Below are positions 1 through 6,215 of a stretch of 12,321 nucleotides of DNA, one piece after another; position 1 is the stretch's first letter; every line of letters begins with the position of its first letter. Source of the stretch: an uncultured Bacilli bacterium. GTDB lineage: Bacteria; Bacillota_I; Bacilli_A; RF39; UBA660. The notes beneath the pieces are model-generated. The model did not search any database. It saw only the letters and a program-made list of their open reading frames with translations, and was not told the DNA's origin. Both the position numbers and the translations under genes were made by a program. The DNA lies in the NCBI GenBank assembly GCA_947584105.1, contig CANPWK010000020.1, positions 1 through 12,321 on the forward strand, read 5' to 3'.

Positions 1-557
1 CATGTCCTTCCTATGAAACTAAACTAGATGAATTAAAAAAATTAAAAAAATTATATGATAGTTGTATAAAAAGCCCTGGTACTTGTAAAAATTCATCTGG
101 AGTAAAGAGCACCTTATCAAAAGTTGCTAAGGATTATAACGAACAAGAGGATTTAGTTAGAGGATTATGTAAAAGTGTTTTACAAAATCAAAATTACGGG
201 CAAGCTTGTATGACTAGATGTTTAGATATGACATCTGATTTAAGTAAAATATCAATTGATAATATAGAAACTAAAATTAAATGTAGTTTGACAGAGGATG
301 TTTTATCTATAGTATATAATGTATTAAAATGGGCTAAATATATTGCTCCAGTAATTGCCATAATACTAAGTATTTTAGATTTTATTAAAGCTATCGCATC
401 ACAAAATGAAGATGATATGAAAAAAGCTCAAGGTAAGTTCATAAAAAGATTAATTGTAGCGGCTTTATTATTCTTAGTACCATTAATTATTAACTTTATG
501 TTAGGCACATTTGGATTATATAATTCAAGCTGTGATATAGCAGAAATATTTTCTTAG
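1..557 (+). CDS. Cys-rich membrane protein with paired-helix pilin-like C-terminus (5' partial)
   Basis: The frame is open from the window edge: the first whole codon is at position 3 and 184 residues are visible before the TAG stop. The gene therefore begins upstream, and the ATG at 210 is internal. The visible N-terminal part is a Lys-rich, probably extracytoplasmic segment with several cysteines. Two hydrophobic helices follow at the C-terminus, joined by a short charged loop (KAIASQNEDDMKKAQGKF), then a short tail with one Cys. The gene starting at 8280 ends in the same helix-loop-helix module with a nearly identical loop, so the two are paralogous in that part. The layout resembles VirB2/TrbC-type or 'T4SS pilin' small membrane proteins, which have two helices and a cytoplasmic polar loop; this is inference from architecture. 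No secretion ATPase or other type IV secretion gene is visible. Function unknown. Confidence 0.8.
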   Translation, partial: CPSYETKLDELKKLKKLYDSCIKSPGTCKNSSGVKSTLSKVAKDYNEQEDLVRGLCKSVLQNQNYGQACMTRCLDMTSDLSKISIDNIETKIKCSLTEDVLSIVYNVLKWAKYIAPVIAIILSILDFIKAIASQNEDDMKKAQGKFIKRLIVAALLFLVPLIINFMLGTFGLYNSSCDIAEIFS

Positions 558-586
558 AAACTAAATATAGACTTTAGTTTCTTTTT
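557..586 (+). terminator. Rho-independent terminator
   Basis: A perfect 9-bp stem (GAAACTAAA at 557-565 with TTTAGTTTC at 573-581), a 7-nt loop and five T's. It begins at the last base of the stop codon of the upstream gene. The loop holds most of a -35-like box for the next gene. Confidence 0.85.
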
Positions 587-596
587 AGTTTATAAT
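568..596 (+). promoter_or_regulatory. Putative SigA-type promoter for the capA-capA-smpB operon
   Basis: TAGACT at 568-573 (4 of 6 matches to the -35 consensus), a 17-nt spacer, then an exact TATAAT at 591-596. The -35 box overlaps the loop of the preceding terminator. The predicted start near 603 would leave a leader of only about 9 nt, beginning at the GGTGA ribosome site of the next gene. Prediction only. Confidence 0.55.
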
Positions 597-611
597 AAAC
601 ATGGTGATAAT

Positions 612-1730
612 ATGAAGAAGCGAAAAATTAAAAAGATGCCAATAATTATATTATTAATTATAATTATAGGAATGGCTGGAATACTTTTTATTAATAACAA
701 TAATAAATTATCTAATAATCATAAATCAGTAAAAGAGAATACATCTAAAGATAAAGCTGTGGACAAAAAAGAAATGTCAATAGTTATGGTTGGGGATGTT
801 TTAACCCATGATGCAGTTTTAAAAGATGCTAAAAAAGCAGATGGGACATATGATTTTATGGATATGTTTGAATATATTAAACCATTAATTAAAAACTATG
901 ATTTAAAATACGTCAATCAAGAATCTATTATTGGTGGAAATCAGTTTCCAATCTCTGGCTATCCTACTTTTAATGCACCAGATTCTATCGGAGATAATTT
1001 AATAAATGTAGGATTTAATATTTTTGGGCTTGCTAATAATCATGCGTTTGATAAAGGAGAAAATGCAATTCTTTATTCTAATAAATATTGGAAAAGTAAA
1101 GATGTTATTGCTGTTGGCACTTATTCTAATAAGGAGGAACGTGATAATATAAAAGTATATGAAAAAAATGGAATTAAGTATGCTATTTTGGCTTATACTA
1201 CTTCTATTAATGGTAATAATTTACCTGCCAATAAAGATTATTTAGTCAATGTCTATTCAAATGAACAAGCAAAAGAGGATATTGAGAAAGTTAAAGATAA
1301 AGCAGATATTATTATGGTTGCCATGCACTGGGGGGATGAATATACTAATACCCCAACTAATAGTGAAAAAGAAATCGCTAATTATTTATCAAGTTTAGGT
1401 GTTGATTTGATAATTGGAACGCATCCTCATGTTGTTCAACCGATAGAATATATAGGAAATACTTTAGTAATTTATTCTTTAGGAAATTTTATTTCTAATC
1501 AATTAGTATTAGGTATTAACCCTGCTATTGGTCTTTTAGTAGGCGTAGATATAACGATTACAAATGGTAATAAAAATATTAGTGTTATCAAAAAAGAATT
1601 ATTATATTCTTATTCAAATAATAGTAAAGAATTTAAAGTTATTCCTTTTAGTGAATTAAATGATGATATTTTATCGGATTATAAAAATATTGAAAGTAAA
1701 TATATGAATATAGTGGGTGATGTAAATTGA
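612..1730 (+). CDS. CapA-family (PGA_cap) metallophosphatase-like membrane-anchored protein, copy 1
   Basis: A 372-residue protein with a basic N-terminus and one membrane anchor (about residues 9-28), a Lys/Asn-rich linker, then a CapA/PGA_cap domain expected outside the cell. Visible family motifs are GDVLTH (61-66), NQE (102-104), ANNHAFDKG (141-149), MHWGDEY (238-244), GTHPHVVQP (269-277) and SLGNF (289-293). These are the Asp/Asn/His clusters of a calcineurin-like metal site. CapA proteins are linked to poly-gamma-glutamate capsule export or anchoring, but no capB or capC lies here, so the substrate is unknown. A GGTGA ribosome site lies 4 nt before the ATG. The last bases overlap the TTG start of a close paralog: aligned without gaps over 233 residues (61-293), 155 are identical by hand count. 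This is a tandem duplication. Confidence 0.88.
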   Translation: MKKRKIKKMPIIILLIIIIGMAGILFINNNNKLSNNHKSVKENTSKDKAVDKKEMSIVMVGDVLTHDAVLKDAKKADGTYDFMDMFEYIKPLIKNYDLKYVNQESIIGGNQFPISGYPTFNAPDSIGDNLINVGFNIFGLANNHAFDKGENAILYSNKYWKSKDVIAVGTYSNKEERDNIKVYEKNGIKYAILAYTTSINGNNLPANKDYLVNVYSNEQAKEDIEKVKDKADIIMVAMHWGDEYTNTPTNSEKEIANYLSSLGVDLIIGTHPHVVQPIEYIGNTLVIYSLGNFISNQLVLGINPAIGLLVGVDITITNGNKNISVIKKELLYSYSNNSKEFKVIPFSELNDDILSDYKNIESKYMNIVGDVN

Positions 1731-2887
1731 AAAAAAGAAAATCTAAAAAAAGAAGAATAAAAAAATTACCATTTATTTTATTAATACTTATTTTATTAAC
1801 TATTACAATAGGAATTATGTATATAATGAGATTAAATTCAAATAATGAAGAAAAGTTGAAATCAAATGATAAAAAACTTGAAACTAAAAAGGAAGTAAAA
1901 AAAGATGTTGAAAAAAGGATGTCTTTAGTTGCAGTAGGGGATTGTTTAATTCATGGCGCTGTATATTTAGATGCTAGAACAGGAAATAATACTTACGATT
2001 TTAGCAAAATGATTGAAGATGTTAAACCATTAATTGAAAAATATGATTTAAGATATTATAATCAAGAAACAATTATTGGTGGGAAAAATCTAGGAGTATC
2101 TCATTATCCAAGATTCAATTCTCCTGATGAAATTGGTGATAATATGGTTGATATAGGCTTTAATCTAGTAAGTCTTGCTAACAATCATACTCTTGATAAA
2201 AACGAAGCTGGAATACTTTATTCCAATAAATATTGGAAAGGTAAAAATGTCATTACAGCAGGTACTTATTCTAGTAAAGAGGAACGTGATGATATAAAAG
2301 TATATGAGAAAAACGGAATTAAGTATGCCTTTTTAGCATATACCACAACGACAAATGGCTTGAGTAGACCTGCAAATAAAGAATATTTATTAAATGTTTA
2401 TGATGAAGATTTAGTTAAAGAAGATATCAATAAAATAAAGGATAAAGCAGATGTAATTATAGTGTCTATGCATTGGGGAGAAGAATATGTATTTGAGCCA
2501 ACAGAAAGTGAAAAAGAAATAGCTAAGTATTTATCTAGTTTAGGTGTTGATTTAATTATAGGCTCTCATCCTCACGTTATTCAACCAGTTGATTATGTTA
2601 ATGATACTTTAGTTATATACTCTCTAGGGAATTTTTTATCTGGTCAAAGGCCAATGGGGATTGATAAAATAGTTGGTCTTATGGTTGGAATGGATATAGT
2701 AGTTAAAAATGATAAAGTAACATTTGAAAATTTAGATTACAATCTTTTATATACTTATTCTACTACTAGTGATACTAATTATAAGGTTATTCCATTTAAG
2801 AATTTAAATAATTCTATTTTAAATAATTATCAACAGCTTCAACAAAAATATATGGATATAGTAAAACAAGAGGTCAAGTATGATTGA
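1727..2887 (+). CDS. CapA-family (PGA_cap) metallophosphatase-like membrane-anchored protein, copy 2
   Basis: A 386-residue paralog of the preceding gene. It starts at TTG (1727), overlapping the TGA of copy 1 (TTGA junction), with GGGTGAT about 5 nt upstream. The TTG start is preferred because it restores the same basic, single-anchor N-terminus as copy 1 (hydrophobic residues about 15-34); the first ATG that fits is just before the catalytic domain and would remove the anchor. Motifs are GDCLIH (71-76), NQE (112-114), ANNHTLDKN (151-159), MHWGEEY (248-254), GSHPHVIQP (279-287) and SLGNF (299-303), so the presumed metal ligands are kept. The domain probably faces outside. Its last 8 bases overlap the start of smpB, so the three genes are likely co-transcribed and translationally coupled. 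Whether the two copies differ in substrate cannot be told from sequence. Confidence 0.87.
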   Translation: MKKRKSKKRRIKKLPFILLILILLTITIGIMYIMRLNSNNEEKLKSNDKKLETKKEVKKDVEKRMSLVAVGDCLIHGAVYLDARTGNNTYDFSKMIEDVKPLIEKYDLRYYNQETIIGGKNLGVSHYPRFNSPDEIGDNMVDIGFNLVSLANNHTLDKNEAGILYSNKYWKGKNVITAGTYSSKEERDDIKVYEKNGIKYAFLAYTTTTNGLSRPANKEYLLNVYDEDLVKEDINKIKDKADVIIVSMHWGEEYVFEPTESEKEIAKYLSSLGVDLIIGSHPHVIQPVDYVNDTLVIYSLGNFLSGQRPMGIDKIVGLMVGMDIVVKNDKVTFENLDYNLLYTYSTTSDTNYKVIPFKNLNNSILNNYQQLQQKYMDIVKQEVKYD

Positions 2888-3320
2888 AATAAAGAATAAA
2901 AGGGCTTTATATGATTATACTATCTTTGATACTTATGAAGCGGGAATAGTATTAACTGGTACAGAAATAAAATCAATAAGAGCTGGTAAAGCAACTCTTA
3001 AAGATAGTTATGCTATAGTAAAAAATAACGAAGTATATATATTAAATATGCATATAAGTCATTATGAAAATGGTAATATATTCAATCATGCAGAAAAAAG
3101 AAATAGAAAAGTATTATTACATAAAAAAGAAATTTTAAAAATCCGAGATAAGATTGCTGTCAAAGGATTTACTTTAGTACCATTAAAAATATATTTTTCT
3201 AAAAATAAAGCTAAAGTATTATTAGGTATAGGTAAGGGTAAAAAAAATTATGATAAAAGAGAAGCTTTAAAAGAAAAAGATATTAATAAAGACATAAAAA
3301 GAAATTTAAGTAAGTATTGA
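2880..3320 (+). CDS. smpB: SsrA-binding protein SmpB
   Basis: A 146-residue protein with the whole SmpB pattern. It has an N-terminal beta-barrel with the typical GIVLTGTEIKSIRAGKATLKD stretch split around residues 22-42 and an NMHISHYENGNIFNH segment near 56-70. A RKVLLHKKEI motif lies near 76-85, and a basic C-terminal tail follows (YDKREALKEKDI, then Lys/Arg-rich). SmpB binds tmRNA and delivers it to stalled ribosomes; the tail enters the mRNA channel. The tail is slightly short against the usual 150-160 residues but the key features are there. The ATG lies inside the end of the upstream capA gene, with AAGAGG six bases before it. No tmRNA (ssrA) gene is visible nearby. The stop codon TGA is part of the -35 box of the next promoter. 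Confidence 0.97.
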   Translation: MIEIKNKRALYDYTIFDTYEAGIVLTGTEIKSIRAGKATLKDSYAIVKNNEVYILNMHISHYENGNIFNHAEKRNRKVLLHKKEILKIRDKIAVKGFTLVPLKIYFSKNKAKVLLGIGKGKKNYDKREALKEKDINKDIKRNLSKY

Positions 3321-3346
3321 CTTTTTAACATTAAATATTATATACT
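3317..3346 (+). promoter_or_regulatory. SigA-type promoter for spoVG
   Basis: TTGACT at 3317-3322, an 18-nt spacer and TATACT at 3341-3346. The TGA stop codon of smpB (3318-3320) lies inside the -35 box. Transcription would start near 3353, a few bases before the ribosome site of spoVG. Confidence 0.7.
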
Positions 3347-3361
3347 TATTATGAAAGATTT

Positions 3362-3366
3362 GGAGG
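3362..3366 (+). promoter_or_regulatory. Ribosome binding site fixing the spoVG start
   Basis: GGAGG five bases before the ATG at 3372. It shows that this ATG, not the in-frame ATG at 3351, is the start. Confidence 0.85.
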
Positions 3367-3371
3367 TTTAT

Positions 3372-3620
3372 ATGAAAGTAACACTTGATAATTTATACAG
3401 AATTGATGATGAAACAAAACTTAAAGGAATTGCATCAGTAATTATTGATGATTGTTTTAAAGTTTCTGGAATTAAAATAATAGATGGAAAGAATGGATTA
3501 TTTTTACAAATGCCATATACAAAATTAAAAGATGGAAGTAGTAGAGATATTGCATATCCAATAAATTCTGAAACAAGAAAATTATTTAATGATGTTATTC
3601 TTACAGAATACAATAAATAA
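3372..3620 (+). CDS. spoVG: Septation/sporulation regulator SpoVG
   Basis: An 82-residue protein covering the SpoVG family domain. The conserved core GIKIIDGKNGLFLQMP (33-48), the RDIAYPI motif (58-64) and the C-terminal EY (79-80) are all recognisable. SpoVG is a small nucleic-acid-binding regulator that affects septation and sporulation in Bacillus and gene expression in other Bacillota. The start at 3372 is chosen for the GGAGG site just upstream, and because the seven extra residues from the ATG at 3351 are not part of the family. The gene has its own promoter and terminator and so appears to be a single-gene unit. Its length is somewhat below the 97 residues of the B. subtilis protein, losing only the variable C-terminus. 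Confidence 0.95.
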   Translation: MKVTLDNLYRIDDETKLKGIASVIIDDCFKVSGIKIIDGKNGLFLQMPYTKLKDGSSRDIAYPINSETRKLFNDVILTEYNK

Positions 3621-3631
3621 TAAAAAATAGC

Positions 3632-3657
3632 AGATTGCTCTTATGAGTAATCTTTTT
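3632..3657 (+). terminator. Rho-independent terminator after spoVG
   Basis: A 9-bp stem with one G-U pair (AGATTGCTC at 3632-3640 with GAGTAATCT at 3645-3653), a TTAT loop and a run of T's, 12 bp after the spoVG stop. Confidence 0.85.
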
Positions 3658-3658
3658 A

Positions 3659-3684
3659 TTTACAAAAGTTTACATTTTTTTACA
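3659..3684 (+). promoter_or_regulatory. Three phased TTTACA direct repeats, possible PhoP-type operator
   Basis: TTTACA occurs at 3659-3664, 3669-3674 and 3679-3684, an exact 10-bp period, so all three lie on the same helix face. Response regulators of the PhoP/PhoB type in Bacillus bind TT(A/C/T)ACA-like repeats separated by 5±2 bp, which fits. A fourth position (3688-3693, TTATAT) is only weak. Two GTGAAAAA copies follow at 3700 and 3711. The AT-rich setting raises the chance of coincidence. Confidence 0.4.
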
Positions 3685-3803
3685 CAATTATATATTTATG
3701 TGAAAAAATAGTGAAAAATATATTTTATTTTTTAAATTTTTATGTTAATATATAAAATGTAAGGTATAGGTATATGTGGTACCAAGATGTAAGGAGTGAT
3801 GAT
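3685..3803 (+). other. AT-rich leader upstream of the Cys-rich repeat gene
   Basis: Gap before the gene at 3804. It holds two GTGAAAAA direct repeats (3700-3707 and 3711-3718, 11 bp apart), long A/T runs, and a TATAAA-like -10 candidate at 3751-3756 with no acceptable -35 at 17 bp. No RNA gene, riboswitch or small ORF with a convincing ribosome site is seen. Confidence 0.35.
3791..3796 (+). promoter_or_regulatory. Ribosome binding site fixing the start at 3804
   Basis: AAGGAG, seven bases before ATG 3804. It lies within the longer open frame that begins at 3774, so the 3774 start is rejected. Confidence 0.85.
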
Positions 3804-5561
3804 ATGAATCATGTAGGAAGACCAAGTAATGAAGAATTAAAAAAAAGAAGAAATAAAAAAATAATCAAAATTTTGCTACCATCTTTTTTAGTTGTTTTTA
3901 TAGTAGCAGCTATATTAATTGCCATTAATGGAGGTTTATCAAAATTAATGGGTAATTCTGTAGTGGAATGGTATTGTAAAGATTCGACTTATAAATTGGA
4001 TGTCAATAAAAAATTGTGTTCCAAAGATGAAATAAAAAATCCATTAATTATTGGTGATATAGATAATGATGGATTAGTTAGTCAAAATGATTATACATTA
4101 TTAAAAAATTATCTTTATAATGGAACAACATTTACCAGTGATCAAAAAGCGGCCGCTGATATAGATAATAATTCTAACGTAACTTCAGTTGATTACCAAA
4201 TTTTAGAATTATATTTTAATAAGAATGCTGTAATTGGTACTTATGGTAAATCATATGAACGTATTGGTAGAGTTACAGTTTGCCCAAGTGGTTATACTAA
4301 AAATAGTGAAAATAAATGTAAAAAAACTATATATCAGAATGCACTTTCTGCTAGTAAATTAGATAAAGTTACATCTCCAATAGTATCATATAGTTGTCCA
4401 AGTGGAACAGTTTTAAATAATAAAAAATGCTATGCAAAAGAAGTAGTTAATGCAGTATTAACTCAAGAATATGTTTGCCCAAAAGGTACTTCACCAATAA
4501 AAGTGAATGGGACACTTCAATGTAATAAATTCGTACAAGCTAGTAAGAGAGTAACTTATTCATATTGCCCAAATGGTTATACTAAAATAGGTAATGCAAC
4601 TTGTCAAAAATCTACAAAGGCACAACAAGAATGGAAATGTCCAAATGGATATACTAGACAAGGTGGTAATAATATGATGGCAACTTGTAAAAAAGTATCC
4701 AATCCAACATCTAAGAAAACGGGAAGTACATATTGCCCAAGCGGTTATACAAAAGTAGGCGGTGCGATTTGTCAAAAATCAATTCCAGCTGCTGTTGGCT
4801 ATAGCTGTTCAAGTGGTTATATATTAAAAGGTTCTAGTTCTACTGCATACTGGTGTGAAAAATATACTAATGCATCAAAAAGAACAACTTATTCATATTG
4901 TCCAAATGGATATACTAAAGTAGGTGGTGCAACTTGTCAAAAGAAAGTAGCTGCTTCAAAAATTCCATCTACTAATAAATATTACTGTTCTAAGGGAAAA
5001 TTATCTGGCAAATATTGTGTTCAAACAACTTCTTTAAAATATGAATATGCATATTATTGCAAAAGTGGAACAATAAATAATACAAATAAGACATGTAAAA
5101 TTACAAAGTCAGCTAATAAGACATATAAGTGCGGATCAGGATATAAAAAATCAGGTAATAAATGTATTCAAACAACTTCTTTAAAATATGAATATAATAA
5201 AAATTATTGTGCAACTGGAAAATATTCTAATGGTAAATGTGTTGATACAAAATCAGTTACTTTAAATATTACTTGCCCATCAGGCTATAAGAAATCAGGA
5301 AATAATTGTATTCAAACAGCCAATATGAAATATGAATATGCATATTACTGCAATAGTGGAACTTTAGTTGGAAGCAGTTGTAAAGTAGCTACATCTGCTA
5401 GTAAAACTAATACATATAAATGTCCAACTGGCTATACACAACAAAATAAGCAATGTAGTAAAGTAGGTAATTTGGTAGATGTTGCTAAAATAACATATAA
5501 GTGCCCATCAGGTTATAAAATTAGTGGTACTGATGCTAATCCACAATGTTTAATATCTTAA
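3804..5561 (+). CDS. Membrane-anchored protein with dockerin-like domain and two-cysteine repeats
   Basis: A 585-residue protein. The basic cytoplasmic N-terminus (about 1-23) leads into one membrane helix (24-42), so the rest should be outside. Residues about 84-138 look like a type I dockerin. They contain two EF-hand-like calcium loops (DIDNDGLVSQND near 85-96; DIDNNSNVTSVD near 119-130), each followed by a Leu/Tyr-rich helix. From residue 156 to the end there are about 16 repeats of roughly 25-30 residues, typically Cys-Pro-x-Gly-Tyr-Thr-Lys then Cys 9-16 residues later. Cys pairs fall at 160/172, 198/209, 225/240, 255/267, 279/295, 311/323, 334/351, 366/378, 395/405, 419/431, 443/454, 469/479, 491/502, 516/526, 540/551 and 567/582. 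The even pairing suggests one disulfide per unit. I do not recognise the repeat family. A surface adhesin or scaffold role is inference. A terminator follows directly. Confidence 0.88.
   Translation: MNHVGRPSNEELKKRRNKKIIKILLPSFLVVFIVAAILIAINGGLSKLMGNSVVEWYCKDSTYKLDVNKKLCSKDEIKNPLIIGDIDNDGLVSQNDYTLLKNYLYNGTTFTSDQKAAADIDNNSNVTSVDYQILELYFNKNAVIGTYGKSYERIGRVTVCPSGYTKNSENKCKKTIYQNALSASKLDKVTSPIVSYSCPSGTVLNNKKCYAKEVVNAVLTQEYVCPKGTSPIKVNGTLQCNKFVQASKRVTYSYCPNGYTKIGNATCQKSTKAQQEWKCPNGYTRQGGNNMMATCKKVSNPTSKKTGSTYCPSGYTKVGGAICQKSIPAAVGYSCSSGYILKGSSSTAYWCEKYTNASKRTTYSYCPNGYTKVGGATCQKKVAASKIPSTNKYYCSKGKLSGKYCVQTTSLKYEYAYYCKSGTINNTNKTCKITKSANKTYKCGSGYKKSGNKCIQTTSLKYEYNKNYCATGKYSNGKCVDTKSVTLNITCPSGYKKSGNNCIQTANMKYEYAYYCNSGTLVGSSCKVATSASKTNTYKCPTGYTQQNKQCSKVGNLVDVAKITYKCPSGYKISGTDANPQCLIS
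4553..4942 (+). repeat. Near-identical coding repeats inside the Cys-rich gene
   Basis: A 57-bp stretch at 4553-4609 recurs at 4886-4942 with 52 of 57 bases the same by hand count. A third, more diverged copy lies near 4729-4780. All copies are in frame and encode a YCPNGYTK...CQK unit. They point to expansion by internal duplication. Confidence 0.8.
5021..5195 (+). repeat. Identical 28-bp coding direct repeat
   Basis: The 28 bases at 5021-5048 occur again unchanged at 5168-5195, 147 bp apart (49 codons, in frame). They encode QTTSLKYEY between two-cysteine units. A diverged third copy (QTANMKYEY) lies near 5311-5338. Suited to in-frame expansion or contraction. Confidence 0.85.
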
Positions 5562-5584
5562 GATCACGTAAGTGATCTTTATTC
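5560..5584 (+). terminator. Probable terminator after the Cys-rich repeat gene
   Basis: A perfect 7-8 bp stem (AGATCAC at 5561-5567 with GTGATCT at 5572-5578), GTAA loop and a short broken T-tract (TTTATT). It begins at the stop codon. The short T-run makes strength uncertain. Confidence 0.6.
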
Positions 5585-5610
5585 ATATATATATCTTTTA
5601 TGCATAAATT
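5584..5610 (+). promoter_or_regulatory. Possible SigE-like promoter for yabP-yabQ
   Basis: CATAAATT at 5603-5610 resembles the SigE -10 (CATACAAT-like), with an ATA-containing -35 candidate near 5584-5587 about 15 bp upstream. B. subtilis yabP is expressed in the mother cell under SigE, which fits, but the AT-rich context makes this weak. Confidence 0.3.
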
Positions 5611-5615
5611 GTATT

Positions 5616-5621
5616 GGGAGG
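5616..5621 (+). promoter_or_regulatory. Ribosome binding site fixing the yabP start
   Basis: GGGAGG, four bases before ATG 5626. It excludes the TTG at 5614, which lies before this site. Confidence 0.85.
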
Positions 5622-5625
5622 ATAT

Positions 5626-5910
5626 ATGGATAAGGAAATAATATCAAGTAATCATATAGTAAATATAGTTAAGAGAAATAATATTAATATTACCGGTGTT
5701 AAAAAGATTGAAAATTTTAATGATAATGAATTTATGTTAGAAACAATTATGGGTTTTATGAACATAAAAGGTTCAGAATTAGAAATAGTTAAATTAGATA
5801 CTTATCAAGGTGATGTATCAATAAAAGGAAAAATTGATAGTTTAACATATACAGATGCAATTAATAAAAAAAATAAAGATGAAAGTATTTTTAGTAAATT
5901 ATTTAAATGA
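5626..5910 (+). CDS. yabP: Spore morphogenesis protein YabP
   Basis: A 94-residue protein of the YabP/YqfC family. It shows the family's NITGVKKIENFNDNEFMLET pattern (about 24-43), GFMNIKGSELEIVKLD (46-61), the GDVSIKGKIDSLTY segment and the closing FSKLFK. YabP is a mother-cell sporulation protein tied to coat or cortex assembly in Bacillus, but its biochemical role is unclear. The start at 5626 follows a strong GGGAGG site and gives the usual MD- start and length (100 residues in B. subtilis). The stop overlaps the next start (ATGA), so it is translationally coupled to yabQ. The order yabP-yabQ-divIC matches the Bacillus chromosome and supports the call. Confidence 0.92.
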   Translation: MDKEIISSNHIVNIVKRNNINITGVKKIENFNDNEFMLETIMGFMNIKGSELEIVKLDTYQGDVSIKGKIDSLTYTDAINKKNKDESIFSKLFK

Positions 5911-6194
5911 TTGAACTGACTACACAAATAAAATTATTAGTTTTTTCCTTAATTTATGGATTCTTATTTTCTATTCTGTTAGATGTAGTATATCCTATCA
6001 TTAAAAAATTAAATAAATTTTATCAGTTTATTTTGACTTTTTTACTAATAGTCATAATTGCTGTTATTTATTTTGTAGCAATCGACAAAATTGGTTATAT
6101 TATTTTTCATCTTTATTCTATAATAGCAATTGTAATTGGTTTTATTACTTATGATTTAATAATTAAGATAATTGAAAAAAAGATAAAAAAGTGA
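5907..6194 (+). CDS. yabQ: Spore cortex biosynthesis membrane protein YabQ
   Basis: A 95-residue, very hydrophobic protein with three likely membrane helices (about 8-30, 38-58 and 62-84) and a basic end. YabQ is an outer forespore membrane protein needed for cortex formation in B. subtilis. The identification rests on the helix pattern (QIKLLVFSLIYGFLFSILLD at the start), on its position between yabP and a DivIC-like gene, and on the ATGA overlap with yabP. It has only the core domain; the B. subtilis protein is about twice as long. No clear ribosome site precedes it, so translation probably depends on coupling to yabP. Confidence 0.85.
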   Translation: MIELTTQIKLLVFSLIYGFLFSILLDVVYPIIKKLNKFYQFILTFLLIVIIAVIYFVAIDKIGYIIFHLYSIIAIVIGFITYDLIIKIIEKKIKK

Positions 6195-6215
6195 TAGAAT
6201 AAATAAGGTGGTAGC

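Noticed and set aside
3321..3371. tmRNA (ssrA) next to smpB
   Set aside because: The gap is about 50 bp and is a promoter region; there is no room or signature for tmRNA.
3368..3613. 81-aa open frame on the minus strand
   Set aside because: Lies wholly opposite spoVG, which has family motifs, a promoter and a terminator; a shadow frame.
3774..3803. Ten extra N-terminal residues on the Cys-rich repeat protein
   Set aside because: AAGGAG lies inside this stretch, seven bases before ATG 3804.
3621..3803. Riboswitch or small RNA in the longest gap without a gene
   Set aside because: Apart from the spoVG terminator and short direct repeats, no conserved structured element is recognised.
4560..4775. 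71-aa open frame on the minus strand
   Set aside because: Opposite the repeat region of the Cys-rich gene; repeat-derived shadow with no ribosome site or family pattern.
4260..5540. Periodic repeats that could suggest a CRISPR array
   Set aside because: Repeats are in frame, vary in sequence and spacing, and encode cysteine units; there are no uniform spacers and no cas genes.
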